Assembly (NCBI GenBank): GCA_937891425.1
Contig: CALAGD010000105.1
Span: 1-41,777 of the forward strand
Direction: 5' to 3'
DNA: 41,777 bases
Source: an uncultured Pigmentiphaga sp.
Lineage (GTDB): Bacteria > Pseudomonadota > Gammaproteobacteria > Burkholderiales > Burkholderiaceae_B
Translations under genes and position numbers: made by a program
Notes under the pieces: model-generated
Database searches by the model: none
What the model was told of the DNA's origin: nothing
Seen by the model: only the letters and a program-made list of their open reading frames with translations
Shown: positions 14,855-23,572 of the stretch, piece by piece
Layout: every line of letters begins with the position of its first letter
Numbering within the stretch: position 1 is the stretch's first letter

Positions 14855-15006
14855 CCTTTCAATGTTGGCCTGGCGTGATTGTAGTCCGCCCTCATGGACC
14901 GCTTCCTGGCGGGAACTGGCTCGGGCCAACGCAGACACCATGAAACAATCCGGTGCTGGCAAGCATGGCCGCGATCACCGGGCCCGCATCCACATGCGTA
15001 CCCTGG

Positions 15007-15048
15007 AAAAAACCCCCGCTCATCCGCATGGACGAAACGGGGGGTTTG
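15007..15048 (-). terminator. terminator-like hairpin between rplY and pth
   Basis: AACCCCCG (15011-15018) pairs with CGGGGG plus TTT (15038-15047) around a ~19-nt loop. On the minus strand the stem is followed by a run of six T (15012-15007), the classical form of an intrinsic terminator, about 75 bp after the rplY stop. On the plus strand TTTGTTT also follows, so it could act both ways. Confidence 0.72.
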
Positions 15049-15123
15049 TTTCTGTTGCCGGCTGACGCCAACGGCATCGGCCGGCACGCCCTGGCCGTTC
15101 GGCGCAGGGCAGTGGCAGGCAGA

Positions 15124-15732
15124 TCAGCCCTGTTGCGATTCGCCGCCTTCGCCTTCACCACCGGAGCCCGCGCCAACGGCCAGGGCAACAGCCAGGGCAG
15201 GGTTGGGATCACCACCATGCGCCACGTACGTGACGCCGGGCGGCAGGGTGATCTGGTCGAGGTGGAGCGTGGCGCCCGGAGCGAGCTGGCTGAGGTCGAC
15301 ATCGATCGCTGCGGGCAGGTCTTTTGGCAGGCAGCTGATCGGCAGCTCGGTGAGGACGTGGCTGATCACTTCGCCCGCAAGCTTCACGGCCGGCGCCAGT
15401 TCGCCGTTGATGAAATTGAGCGGTACCTTGGTTTCAATGCGTTGGCCGGCAGAGACACGCTGGAAGTCGACGTGCAGCACGAGGGGCTTGTAAGGGTGCC
15501 ACTGAACGGCACGCAGCAGGACCGACTCGCTCTTGCCATCAAGTTGCAGCTCGAGGATCGATGAATGGAACTCGGGACGGCGCAGTGCGTGGTAGATCTC
15601 GTTGTGGTCGAGCTCGATGTTGACGGGGGACTGGCCCGCGCCGTAAACGATTGCCGGAACCCGGCCAGCACGACGCAGGCGGCGGCTCGCACTCGATCCC
15701 TGCACCGTACGGGTAGTGGCGTTGATCTGCAT
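15124..15732 (-). CDS. rplY: 50S ribosomal protein L25 (Ctc/TL5 long form)
   Basis: 202 residues, the long two-domain form. Residues 1-~95 are the L25 5S-rRNA-binding domain (SRRLRRAGRVPAIVYGAG). The Ctc/TL5 C-terminal domain follows (VDLSQLAPGATLHLDQI), ending in a Gly/Glu/Ser-rich tail (GAGSGGEGEGGESQQG). The ATG is preceded by AGGAG at good spacing. It lies between prs and pth, a widely conserved order, with hairpins at both borders. It binds 5S rRNA in the central protuberance and is linked to stress in some bacteria. Confidence 0.95.
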   Translation of the reverse strand: MQINATTRTVQGSSASRRLRRAGRVPAIVYGAGQSPVNIELDHNEIYHALRRPEFHSSILELQLDGKSESVLLRAVQWHPYKPLVLHVDFQRVSAGQRIETKVPLNFINGELAPAVKLAGEVISHVLTELPISCLPKDLPAAIDVDLSQLAPGATLHLDQITLPPGVTYVAHGGDPNPALAVALAVGAGSGGEGEGGESQQG

Positions 15733-15770
15733 GAGAATCTCCTAAGAAGCGGACGGATCCGCCAGGTACT

Positions 15771-15794
15771 GAAAAGGCCGCACCATGCGGCCTT
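15771..15794 (-). terminator. hairpin between prs and rplY
   Basis: AAGGCCGCA (15774-15782) and TGCGGCCTT (15786-15794) form a perfect 9-bp stem with a 3-nt loop. On the minus strand it ends in a short T-run (TTTT, then C). It lies about 40 bp after prs and about 40 bp before rplY. It may be a partial terminator that lowers rplY relative to prs, or a processing hairpin. Confidence 0.55.
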
Positions 15795-15834
15795 CTGCAT
15801 GGCCCGGGCCGCGACCAGCCCGAGCGGTGAAAAA

Positions 15835-16785
15835 CTATTCTACGAACAGCGACGATACCGATTCGGCGTGCGAGATGCGCAGCATGGTTTCGCCCAGCAG
15901 CGCCGCACAGGACAGCTGGCGAATGCGGCCAATGGCACGGGCTTCGTCGCTGAGCGGAATGGTATCGGTAACCACCAGGCTGTCGAGATCTGACTGGGCG
16001 ATGCGCTCAACCGCGTTGCCCGACAGCACTGGGTGCGTACAGTAGGCATCGACACGCAGCGCGCCCTGCTCTTTGAGCGCGGAAGCGGCCTTGCACAGGG
16101 TGCCTGCGGTATCGACCATGTCGTCCATGATGATGCAGTTGCGCCCCTTGACGTCGCCGATGATGTTCATGACTTCGGATACGTTGGCGCGTGGACGGCG
16201 TTTGTCGATGATGGCCAGGTCAACTTCGAGGCGCTTGGCGATGGCGCGCGCACGGACCACACCGCCGATATCGGGAGACACGACCACCAGGTTCTCGAGG
16301 TTGCGCTTCCAGATATCGCTCAGCAGGATGGGCGACGCGTAGATGTTGTCGACCGGGATGTCGAAAAAGCCTTGGATCTGGTCGGCATGGAGGTCCATGG
16401 TGAGGACCCGGTCGACGCCTACCACCTGCAGCATGTTGGCGACCACCTTGGCGGAAATGGCCACGCGTGCCGAGCGCGGGCGGCGATCCTGGCGCGCATA
16501 ACCGAAGTACGGTATGGCAGCAGTGATCCGGCCGGCCGAGGCGCGCCGCAGCGCGTCGACCATGACCATGATTTCCATGAGGTTGTCATTCGTGGGAGCG
16601 CACGTGGGTTGCAGCACGAATACGTCCTTGCCACGCACGTTCTCGTTGATCTCGACCATGACTTCGCCGTCGGAAAAACGACCGACGGTCATTTTGCCGA
16701 GAGGCATGTCCAGGTGATTGGCAACATCGGCAGCGAGCTTGGGGTTCGCGGTGCCGGTGAAGATCATGAAGTTGTGTTGCGCCAT
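15835..16785 (-). CDS. prs: ribose-phosphate pyrophosphokinase (PRPP synthetase)
   Basis: 316 residues, standard for class I enzymes. It makes PRPP from ribose 5-phosphate and ATP for purine, pyrimidine, histidine, tryptophan and NAD synthesis. Seen directly: GRFSDGEVMVEI, the divalent-cation/ribose-phosphate motif DLHADQIQGFF at 131-141, the flexible catalytic loop around KRRPRAN (195-201) and the PRPP loop IIMDDMVDTAGTL (218-230). The start at 16785 matches the usual N-terminus (xxNFMIFTGxANP). Upstream lies a 12-bp perfect hairpin and then tRNA-Gln, so its transcription may be attenuated or depend on its own promoter. Confidence 0.97.
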   Translation of the reverse strand: MAQHNFMIFTGTANPKLAADVANHLDMPLGKMTVGRFSDGEVMVEINENVRGKDVFVLQPTCAPTNDNLMEIMVMVDALRRASAGRITAAIPYFGYARQDRRPRSARVAISAKVVANMLQVVGVDRVLTMDLHADQIQGFFDIPVDNIYASPILLSDIWKRNLENLVVVSPDIGGVVRARAIAKRLEVDLAIIDKRRPRANVSEVMNIIGDVKGRNCIIMDDMVDTAGTLCKAASALKEQGALRVDAYCTHPVLSGNAVERIAQSDLDSLVVTDTIPLSDEARAIGRIRQLSCAALLGETMLRISHAESVSSLFVE

Positions 16786-16811
16786 TACGCCTGTCCGTTA
16801 CCTATTGCACC

Positions 16812-16852
16812 AACAAACAAGGCTGCTGAACATGCACGCGTTCAGCAGCCTT
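16812..16852 (-). terminator. 12-bp hairpin between tRNA-Gln and prs
   Basis: AAGGCTGCTGAA (16819-16830) and TTCAGCAGCCTT (16841-16852) are perfect complements around a 10-nt loop. On the minus strand the stem is followed by TTGTTTGTTGG, a moderately T-rich tail. It lies 60 bp after the tRNA and only 34 bp upstream of the prs start. It could end the ispE-tRNA transcript, or act as an attenuator or processing stem in the prs leader. Confidence 0.65.
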
Positions 16853-16912
16853 AGCGAACCTTACACGATGAGAACAGCTGCAATTCACTTCTGGACAAAG
16901 CCAAAAAAGGGA

Positions 16913-16989
16913 TGGCTGGGGAGGAAGGATTCGAACCCTCGAATGCCGGAATCAAAATCCGGTGCCTTAACCAGCTTGGCGACTCCCCA
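16913..16989 (-). tRNA. tRNA-Gln (anticodon TTG)
   Basis: Full cloverleaf on the minus strand. The acceptor stem is TGGGGAG/CTCCCCA, the D arm GCC...GGC, and the anticodon stem CCGGA/TCCGG with loop TTTTGAT (anticodon TTG, reading CAA and by wobble CAG). The T arm is GAGGG-TTCGAAT-CCTTC, the discriminator is G and the 3' CCA is encoded (16915-16913). It lies 13 bp after ispE and is probably processed from that transcript. A T-run (CCCTTTTTTGG) follows shortly after the CCA. GatCAB, encoded in the same window, may act on the Glu-tRNA(Gln) formed with this tRNA. Confidence 0.96.
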
Positions 16990-17002
16990 TCAGACAGACG
17001 GC

Positions 17003-17917
17003 TTATTCAGCCCATTGCTGCAGTGGATGCTGATCAAGCCCCTGGCACGTGTGTACCGACCTGATCGCTTTTGCCGCTACCGTTGAATGACGAATTGTAG
17101 CGCTGATTTCCAACTGGACGAAAGCGGCTTGTTGCCTGGAAGTGCATTCTATGAAAAAACATGCACCCGAACCACTCATGCGCGCAAGCGGTGCTTTTGC
17201 GTTGGCGGCAATGCGCTGGGCAACCTGCTCAACCAAGGCCACCTGATCGTAACGCCTGCAGACTACCGCCTGCAAATCGTTACAACCGAATGTCTTGGCG
17301 TAACCTTCATCATCAGTGAAGAGCGCCATTTTGACAGGTTCTGTATTGCGCGTCAAGTCAGGTTGCGAAAAAACTTCGGCGGTCGACACGTGCGCATCGG
17401 GCTGGATGATCACGTACCAGCGCGGACGCAGCTTGACCGGCCGCAGACGTTCCCCGATGCCTTCGGCAAACGCGTTGCGGCCAAAAACGAACACCGGAAC
17501 ATCGGCCCCAAGGCGCACGCCCAGCTGCATCAGCTTGTCGCGCGACAACCCGGTTTGCCATAGCCGGTTGAGCGCCAGCAGAACGGTAGCAGCATCGCTT
17601 GAACCGCCGCCCAGCCCGCCCCCAGCGGGTATGCTCTTCTCGAGCTCGATGTCGACACCGTAGCGGCAGCCGGTGGCCTCCTGCAGCAGCCGCGCCGCGC
17701 GCACGGTCAGGCATTCCTCTTCCGACACCCCCGTGAACCCGGACACGCGCCGGATCAGGCCGTCGTCGCGGCGCCGGAAATGCAGGGTGTCGTTCAGGTC
17801 GATGAACCGGAAGACGGTCTGCAGAAGGTGGTAGCCGTCGGACCGCTGGCCCACGACATGCAGGAACAGGTTGATCTTCGCGGGCGCGGGAACGTCGCGC
17901 AGCTCATTCGTACTCAT
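17003..17917 (-). CDS. ispE: 4-diphosphocytidyl-2-C-methyl-D-erythritol kinase
   Basis: 304-residue GHMP kinase of the non-mevalonate (MEP) isoprenoid pathway; it phosphorylates the 2-hydroxyl of CDP-ME. The N-terminal PAPAKINLFLHV (catalytic Lys14) and the ATP loop IPAGGGLGGGSSDAA (96-110) are intact. The C-terminal GHMP motif ARMSGSGACFF is present. Its start codon overlaps the lolB stop (ATGA), so it is translationally coupled to lolB. tRNA-Gln and prs follow, a conserved arrangement in betaproteobacteria. The final residues (GLDQHPLQQWA) fit related IspE C-termini as I recall them. Confidence 0.95.
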   Translation of the reverse strand: MSTNELRDVPAPAKINLFLHVVGQRSDGYHLLQTVFRFIDLNDTLHFRRRDDGLIRRVSGFTGVSEEECLTVRAARLLQEATGCRYGVDIELEKSIPAGGGLGGGSSDAATVLLALNRLWQTGLSRDKLMQLGVRLGADVPVFVFGRNAFAEGIGERLRPVKLRPRWYVIIQPDAHVSTAEVFSQPDLTRNTEPVKMALFTDDEGYAKTFGCNDLQAVVCRRYDQVALVEQVAQRIAANAKAPLARMSGSGACFFIECTSRQQAAFVQLEISATIRHSTVAAKAIRSVHTCQGLDQHPLQQWAE

Positions 17918-18510
17918 GATGGGATGGCCCGGGTGATGCTCAAACGGACCTCGATGGTTCGCACGCCCGGTTCGGCCCGGTGCAGCTGCATGCGCAGCGG
18001 GCCCAGATCGTCGTAGGCCTCGACCCGCACCTGCCAGCCGGTGTGTACGAAGCTCAACGGCCGCTGCCGCTCGTCATGCTCAAGGACCGTGACGGCGGAT
18101 CCTGGACGGGACGGCAGACGTCCGCGCAACCAGTAGCGCAATTCCTGCACCGGAATGGGGGTACCCAGCACACGCTCGACCAGGGCGTCGGCCGAGTCGG
18201 CCTCGGTTCGATTGCCATTCGACTCGATGAGCACGGCACGCCCGTCGGGCCCGATTTCCACGCGCGCGAGCGAAGTGCCCACGGGCGTCATGAGGTCAAG
18301 TCGCACCTGGGTGCCACTGTCGTACCACGCAAAGCCGCCCTGCACCGCCTCGGGATCGGCCCCTACCGGCTCGACCCGTACCGCAAACCGACCTGTGCGT
18401 GCCAGCGTGCCAGCGCCCGCGAGCTCGTCGGGCATGGACAGGGGCGGCGGCGCGGCGCATCCCGCCAGTACTGCCAGCAGCGTACCGAGAACAGCACGGC
18501 GCAGGTTCAT
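17914..18510 (-). CDS. lolB: outer-membrane lipoprotein receptor LolB
   Basis: 198 residues with an N-terminal lipoprotein signal ending in the lipobox LAGC, so Cys18 would be acylated. The mature part fits LolB: GRFAVRV, then QGGFAWYDSGTQVRLDLMTP and VLGTPIPVQELRYWLRGR. LolB accepts lipoproteins from periplasmic LolA and inserts them into the outer membrane. It starts 1 bp after the TPR-protein stop and its stop overlaps the ispE start, indicating a tightly coupled TPR-lolB-ispE operon. Confidence 0.93.
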   Translation of the reverse strand: MNLRRAVLGTLLAVLAGCAAPPPLSMPDELAGAGTLARTGRFAVRVEPVGADPEAVQGGFAWYDSGTQVRLDLMTPVGTSLARVEIGPDGRAVLIESNGNRTEADSADALVERVLGTPIPVQELRYWLRGRLPSRPGSAVTVLEHDERQRPLSFVHTGWQVRVEAYDDLGPLRMQLHRAEPGVRTIEVRLSITRAIPS

Positions 18511-18511
18511 C

Positions 18512-20314
18512 TCAGCGGTCCGTCAGATCGATATGCAGACGGCGCAGGGTCTGCTGCAGCAGTGAGTTGTCGGGCTCCTCGGCCCGAATGGTGCGCCAGA
18601 TCTGCAGCGCCTCGTCATGCCGCCCGACGCTCCAGAAGACCTCTCCCAGATGGACGCCGATTTCGGCCTCCGGCTGCAGACGCCAGGCGCGTTGCAGATA
18701 CTCAAGCGCACGCTCGTTCTCACCGCGCCGATACAGCACCCAACCCATGCTGTCGAGGATAGCCGCATCGTTGGGCCGCAGCTGCAGCGCCCGCTCGATG
18801 AGCTGGTGGGCTTCGTCGAGGCGCACGTTGCGATCGGCCAGCGTGTAACCCAGCGCGTTGTAGGCATGGGCGTGGCCGGGGTCGAGCGCAATGATGCGAC
18901 GCAGCTGCTGCTCCATGTCGCCCAGCCGTCCCAGCCGCTCGTATAGCAACGCAAGGTCGTAACGCAGCTCGGTGCTGTCGGGCAGTACGGCTACCGCCGC
19001 CTCGAGCGCGGCAGCAGCCTGTGCCACACGGCCGGCCTCGCGCAGGATCTGGGCCCGGGTCAGCGCCTGCATCACCTGTTCGCGCTCATCTTCCGGATTC
19101 GACTCGTCGAGCAGGCGCATGGCCTCGTCGATGCGGTTCTGCTTGCCCCGCACGACCGCCTGCCGCAGGCGCGCCAGATATTCAGCTTCGGGGGCAGTCA
19201 CCTGTTGCAACAGGCGGAATGCGTCGTCATATCGCCCCTCTTCCTCGGCGATGCGCGCGAGCATGAGCTGCGCGTCGGCGAGCGCAGAGGTCGGGTCGTA
19301 GGCATCGGCGCTGGCCTGGCGACGGCCCGATTCGATCTGGATGTACGTGTTGAGGTATTTCTCGGCCTCGCGCGGACGCCCCGCCTCGTAGCTGATCGCG
19401 CCCTGCAGGTAGATCAGTTCGAAGTCTTCCGGCGCGTACTTGCTCATGGCCTGCAGCTCGGCCATGGCGCCGTCGTAGTCGCCCCGCTGGACCAGCGCGC
19501 TGACGAGGGCCAGGCGCAGGTCGCGCGCCTCCGGATGGCGTTTGATGAATGCGCGTGTACTGGTGAGCGTCTCCTCGGGTTCGAGGTTGACGCCGAACTG
19601 CAGGACCATGCCCGCGGCGATGTCCCAGTCGGGCCGTGCCGCCAGCGCAGCGCGCGCCTCGCGCAGGGCGCGCTCGTGATCCCCCGCTTCGAATGACGAC
19701 TGGGCAAGCGCCAGCCGCGCCTCGGGCAACTTGCGCAGATCGCCCGCGAGCACCTCATCGAGCAGCGCGAGCGCACGCGGCTTGTCGGCCAGGCGCGACA
19801 GAATCTGCTGTGCGTGAATGATGGCCGTGCCCTTGTCCTTGGCCCCGTCGATCTGCTGGCGCAATGCCTTGGCGAGGTTTTCAGTATGGCCATTGGCGGC
19901 GGCCAACATCAGTTCGGTCTGGCGCGCCTGCGGATCCTGGGGGGAGAGCTCGGCCCACAACTGTGCAGCTTCCCACGCGCGGGGAAGATCGTTGCCCGCA
20001 AGCGCATACTCGAGTGCCCGCCGCGCCAGACGATAGTCGCGGGTGGAACGGGCGATCTGCAACCCGGTATTGGTGGCCGCAGCCCAGGCCCCGCGTTGTG
20101 CCGCGATGTCGGCCGCCAGGATCTGGAACAGCAGCTCGCCGGTGAGTTCCAGCTCGGGCACCGGAGCGGCAGCGGGCGAGGGATCGACTCCGCTGAAAAG
20201 CGGGAGATCGGAGCCTGCCAGGGGTTCGTTGTCCGGCTGCGCGAAAGCCACGCCGCCCACGAGCGCGCAGCTTGCCAGCCCAGCTTTCAGAGTCAGGAAT
20301 ATGTTGTGCCGCAT
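18512..20314 (-). CDS. periplasmic tetratricopeptide-repeat protein
   Basis: 600 residues. A Sec signal peptide (MRHNIFLTLKAGLASCALVG, cleavage likely after AFA) leads into an almost entirely helical protein of many degenerate TPR units. The clearest are near the C-terminus: AHAYNALGYTLADRNVRLDE followed by ALQLRPNDAAILDSMGWVLY. It probably resides in the periplasm or is surface-associated and mediates protein-protein contacts. Position directly ahead of lolB is typical of betaproteobacteria and hints at an envelope assembly role (inference). No enzymatic motif is visible. It is divergent from mutM across 184 bp. Confidence 0.88.
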   Translation of the reverse strand: MRHNIFLTLKAGLASCALVGGVAFAQPDNEPLAGSDLPLFSGVDPSPAAAPVPELELTGELLFQILAADIAAQRGAWAAATNTGLQIARSTRDYRLARRALEYALAGNDLPRAWEAAQLWAELSPQDPQARQTELMLAAANGHTENLAKALRQQIDGAKDKGTAIIHAQQILSRLADKPRALALLDEVLAGDLRKLPEARLALAQSSFEAGDHERALREARAALAARPDWDIAAGMVLQFGVNLEPEETLTSTRAFIKRHPEARDLRLALVSALVQRGDYDGAMAELQAMSKYAPEDFELIYLQGAISYEAGRPREAEKYLNTYIQIESGRRQASADAYDPTSALADAQLMLARIAEEEGRYDDAFRLLQQVTAPEAEYLARLRQAVVRGKQNRIDEAMRLLDESNPEDEREQVMQALTRAQILREAGRVAQAAAALEAAVAVLPDSTELRYDLALLYERLGRLGDMEQQLRRIIALDPGHAHAYNALGYTLADRNVRLDEAHQLIERALQLRPNDAAILDSMGWVLYRRGENERALEYLQRAWRLQPEAEIGVHLGEVFWSVGRHDEALQIWRTIRAEEPDNSLLQQTLRRLHIDLTDR

Positions 20315-20498
20315 TAATGCTTTCCGCGTGGGTTCTTCAGGCCGCCTCCGGCGTTTGTACCTTCCATTCTCCCACGTTCCCGCACGAACACGGGGACACC
20401 AGCCCTCTGGTATGCTGCGATAGCCGCTGATTCACGGATGACCCACTCCATTCCCTTGGTTTCAGCATTTCGTATGCCTGATTTACCCTGCACTGACG

Positions 20499-21323
20499 AT
20501 GCCAGAGTTGCCTGAAGTCGAAGTTACACGCCGGGGCATCGCACCGCATGTCGAAGGCGAAGTACTGCGCGGCATGGTGGTGCGCAATCGCCAGCTGCGC
20601 TGGCCCGTCCCGGCCGAACTCCCCGAGCGATGCACTAATTTTCGCGTAAGCCAGACCGGCCGGCGCGGCAAATATCTCCTGTTGCAGTTTGACAACGGCA
20701 CCCAGATCATCCATCTGGGCATGTCGGGCTCGCTGCGCATCGTCGAAGCGTCCGAACCACCCGGGTTGCATGATCATATCGACTGGGTCTTCGACGCAAT
20801 AGTGCTGCGCCTGCGCGATCCCCGGCGCTTCGGCGCCGTATTGTGGCACGACGCGAGTGCGGGCCCGGTGCTGCAGCACCCGCGCCTGGCTTCGCTGGGC
20901 GTCGAACCACTCGAGTCGGGCTTCGACGGGCGCTACCTGTATGCGGCCACGCGCGGCCGCACCGCGAGCATCAAGCACGTGCTGCTCGCCGGCGACGTGG
21001 TGGTGGGCGTCGGCAATATCTATGCATCGGAAAGCCTGTTTCGTGCGCGCATCCACCCGCTGACGCCTGCCAGCCGGCTGAGCGCCGCACGGGCCGACCG
21101 CCTCGCCGAAGCCATACGCTCGACCCTGCTCGATGCGATCGCCGCCGGGGGCAGCTCCCTGCGCGACTTCATCGGTAGCGATGGCACCGCCGGCTACTTC
21201 CAGGTACGCTGCAATGTTTACGGGCGCGACGGGCAGCCGTGCCTCGTGTGCGGCTCGCCGATCCGCCGCCTGGTGCAGGGCCAGCGCGCCACCTTCTACT
21301 GTGTGCATTGCCAGAAGTACTAG
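20499..21323 (+). CDS. mutM: formamidopyrimidine-DNA glycosylase (Fpg/MutM)
   Basis: 274 residues. It excises 8-oxoguanine and formamidopyrimidines and cleaves the abasic site. The N-terminus PELPEVEVTRRG supplies the catalytic Pro2 and Glu3, and Lys58 lies in GRRGKYLLLQF. The helix-two-turn-helix region (GVGNIYASESLFRARIHP) and the zinc finger (Cys248, Cys251, Cys268, Cys271) are complete. It is followed after one base by mutY on the same strand, which pairs the two main GO-system repair enzymes in one transcript. Confidence 0.97.
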   Translation: MPELPEVEVTRRGIAPHVEGEVLRGMVVRNRQLRWPVPAELPERCTNFRVSQTGRRGKYLLLQFDNGTQIIHLGMSGSLRIVEASEPPGLHDHIDWVFDAIVLRLRDPRRFGAVLWHDASAGPVLQHPRLASLGVEPLESGFDGRYLYAATRGRTASIKHVLLAGDVVVGVGNIYASESLFRARIHPLTPASRLSAARADRLAEAIRSTLLDAIAAGGSSLRDFIGSDGTAGYFQVRCNVYGRDGQPCLVCGSPIRRLVQGQRATFYCVHCQKY

Positions 21324-21324
21324 C

Positions 21325-22470
21325 ATGGCCCGCTCCGCACCCCCGGATCTCGCCGCCTGGATCGACCCGCCATTTGCACGCCGCGTCGTGTCATGGCAGC
21401 GCGCCCATGGCCGACAGACGCTGCCCTGGCAGAACACCCACGATCCCTACCGCATCTGGCTGTCGGAAATCATGCTGCAGCAGACTCAGGTGGCCACCGT
21501 CATTCCCTACTACGAGCGGTTTCTGGCGCGGTTTCCCACCGTTGACCGCCTGGCCGAGGCACCGGAAAGTGAGGTAATGGCATTGTGGGCGGGGCTGGGG
21601 TATTACACAAGGGCACGCAACCTGCACCGTTGCGCGCGCGCCGTGATGGCCGATCATGCCGGGCGGTTTCCCGACACTGCCGAGGCGCTGGCGGGGCTGC
21701 CGGGCATCGGCCGCTCCACCGCGGGCGCCATCGCCGCTTTCGCGTATGGCAGGCGCAGTCCCATCCTTGATGGCAACGTGCGCCGCGTCTTCGCGCGGCA
21801 TTTCGGCATCGAGGGAGATCCGGGCGCAGCCCCGGTACAGCGGTTGATGTGGGAACGCGCCGAAGCCGAGCTGCCCCGGCCAGCCGCCGGCAAGCCGGCA
21901 TTTCCCGAAGAAGTACAGCGCGAAGTGATGCGCGCCTATACCCAGGGCCTCATGGATCTCGGCGCCACGTTGTGCACGCGCTCGGCACCGCGCTGTGGCT
22001 CGTGTCCGGTGCACGACAGTTGCATCGCCCGGCGCGACGGCCGGCAGCACGAGCTTCCCGCCCCGCGCCAGCGTCGTCCGCTACCTACGCGCAACACGCA
22101 GCTGCTGTGGGTGGTGCAGCACGACCGGGTGCTGCTTCAGCAGCGACCTCCCCAGGGAATCTGGGGAGGTCTGCTGAGCTTGCCCGAGTTCGAGGGGACA
22201 AACGCGGAATCGGCGTGCCGGCAGCTTGGCCTGGAACCGCTGCGCGTGCAGCCATTGCCCTCGTTCCTGCACACATTTACCCATTTTCATCTGCACGCCA
22301 CGCCATGGCGCGTCGAGGTGCGGCCGGGACAGCTGGAACACGACAGCAGCCTGTGCTGGGTGGCACAGGCCGAACTGCCCGAGGCCCCACTGCCCGCGCC
22401 GATACGCAAGCTGCTGACCGCGACGCTGCCGCTCAGTTTCGACGCGCGCTGTGCCTGCGAATCGCCATGA
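21325..22470 (+). CDS. mutY: A/G-specific adenine glycosylase
   Basis: 381 residues. It removes adenine mispaired with 8-oxoguanine. Catalytic Glu48 is in WLSEIMLQQTQV, the HhH motif LPGIGRSTAGAIAAF starts at about 125, and the catalytic Asp149 is in ILDGNVRRVF. The [4Fe-4S] loop Cys217-X6-Cys224-X2-Cys227-X5-Cys233 is intact. A NUDIX-like C-terminal recognition domain follows. ATG 21325 lies one base after the mutM stop. The last 38 bp (22433-22470) are shared with the 3' end of rodA on the other strand. Confidence 0.96.
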   Translation: MARSAPPDLAAWIDPPFARRVVSWQRAHGRQTLPWQNTHDPYRIWLSEIMLQQTQVATVIPYYERFLARFPTVDRLAEAPESEVMALWAGLGYYTRARNLHRCARAVMADHAGRFPDTAEALAGLPGIGRSTAGAIAAFAYGRRSPILDGNVRRVFARHFGIEGDPGAAPVQRLMWERAEAELPRPAAGKPAFPEEVQREVMRAYTQGLMDLGATLCTRSAPRCGSCPVHDSCIARRDGRQHELPAPRQRRPLPTRNTQLLWVVQHDRVLLQQRPPQGIWGGLLSLPEFEGTNAESACRQLGLEPLRVQPLPSFLHTFTHFHLHATPWRVEVRPGQLEHDSSLCWVAQAELPEAPLPAPIRKLLTATLPLSFDARCACESP

Positions 22471-23572
22471 GCAGCCCGGCCGCAACCCCCAGGGTAAGCA
22501 ACGCAGTGCCGCCATAACTCATCAGCGGCAGCGGAACGCCCACCACCGGCAGGATGCCCACCACCATGCCGATGTTCACGAAGGCATAGACGAAGAACAC
22601 CATCGTCAGCGCGGCGCTCAACAGACGGGAGAAGGCATTGGGTGCCGACCATGCGATGGCCAGGCCACGCATCAGCAGCAGGAAATACAGCAGCAGCAGG
22701 AAGACGCCCCCGACGAGACCCAGTTCCTCGGCGTATACCGCGAAGATGAAGTCAGTCGTGCGCTCGGGAATGAAATCCAGCTGCGACTGTGTGCCGTTCA
22801 TGTAGCCCTTGCCGAACAGGCCGCCAGACCCGATGGCGATGGAAGACTGTATGGTGTGGAAGCCCTTACCGAGCGGATCCGTGGTGGGATCGAGCAACGT
22901 ACAGACCCTGTGCTTCTGGTAGTCGTGCAGCACGACCCAGTCGAGCGCTGGGTCGCATAGCCGGTCCTGGTAATGGATGAGGGCTGCAATACCCACCAGC
23001 GCTGCCAGCAACAACGGCGCCAGCAGCCGCAACGACAGGCCGGCAAAATAGATCACCAGGAAACCGGCGGCGAACACCAGCAGCGCAGTGCCCAGGTCAG
23101 GCTGGCGCACGATCAGGATGAACGGCACCGCCAGCAGCACGCCGGCTATCAGGAAGTCACGCAGGCGCAGCATGCCTTCGCGCCGATGGAAGTACCACGC
23201 CAGCATCATGGGCATGGCGATCTTCATGAGTTCGGCCGGCTGTACCGTCACTACGCCCAAGTGCAGCCAGCGCGTTGCGCCCTGGCGGGTCTCGCCGAAG
23301 AACTCGACCGCCAGCAGCAGCACCAGCCCGATCAGGTAAGCGGGCACCGCGACCTGCTGCAGGACGCGTGGAGAAGTCTGCGCCGCCAGCCACAGCGCCA
23401 GCGCCGCCACCCCGAAATTCCGTACCTGCTCGACGAAACGGCCATCGGTACCGCCCACCGCCGAGTGCATGGTCGCCAGCCCCACCGCGGCGAGCGCCAG
23501 CAGGATGAGGAGGAGCCAGGGATCGAATACGAAGATGCGCGACAGCACCCGACGAGCCAGCGAGGCACTCAT
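22433..23572 (-). CDS. rodA: peptidoglycan glycosyltransferase RodA
   Basis: 379-residue SEDS-family membrane protein with about ten transmembrane helices. It polymerises lipid II during lateral wall growth together with PBP2. Conserved stretches include GATRWLHLGVVTVQPAELMK, VRQPDLGTALLV, the large periplasmic loop ending GYMNGTQSQLDFIPERTTDF and GIVLPVVGVPLP-type residues near the end (LPVVGVPLPLMSYGGT). It is last in the mreBCD-mrdA-rodA operon; its ATG overlaps the mrdA stop. It ends inside the 3' end of mutY, so the operon lacks a conventional terminator before running antisense to mutY. Confidence 0.96.
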   Translation of the reverse strand: MSASLARRVLSRIFVFDPWLLLILLALAAVGLATMHSAVGGTDGRFVEQVRNFGVAALALWLAAQTSPRVLQQVAVPAYLIGLVLLLAVEFFGETRQGATRWLHLGVVTVQPAELMKIAMPMMLAWYFHRREGMLRLRDFLIAGVLLAVPFILIVRQPDLGTALLVFAAGFLVIYFAGLSLRLLAPLLLAALVGIAALIHYQDRLCDPALDWVVLHDYQKHRVCTLLDPTTDPLGKGFHTIQSSIAIGSGGLFGKGYMNGTQSQLDFIPERTTDFIFAVYAEELGLVGGVFLLLLYFLLLMRGLAIAWSAPNAFSRLLSAALTMVFFVYAFVNIGMVVGILPVVGVPLPLMSYGGTALLTLGVAAGLLMAIRRHSARRN

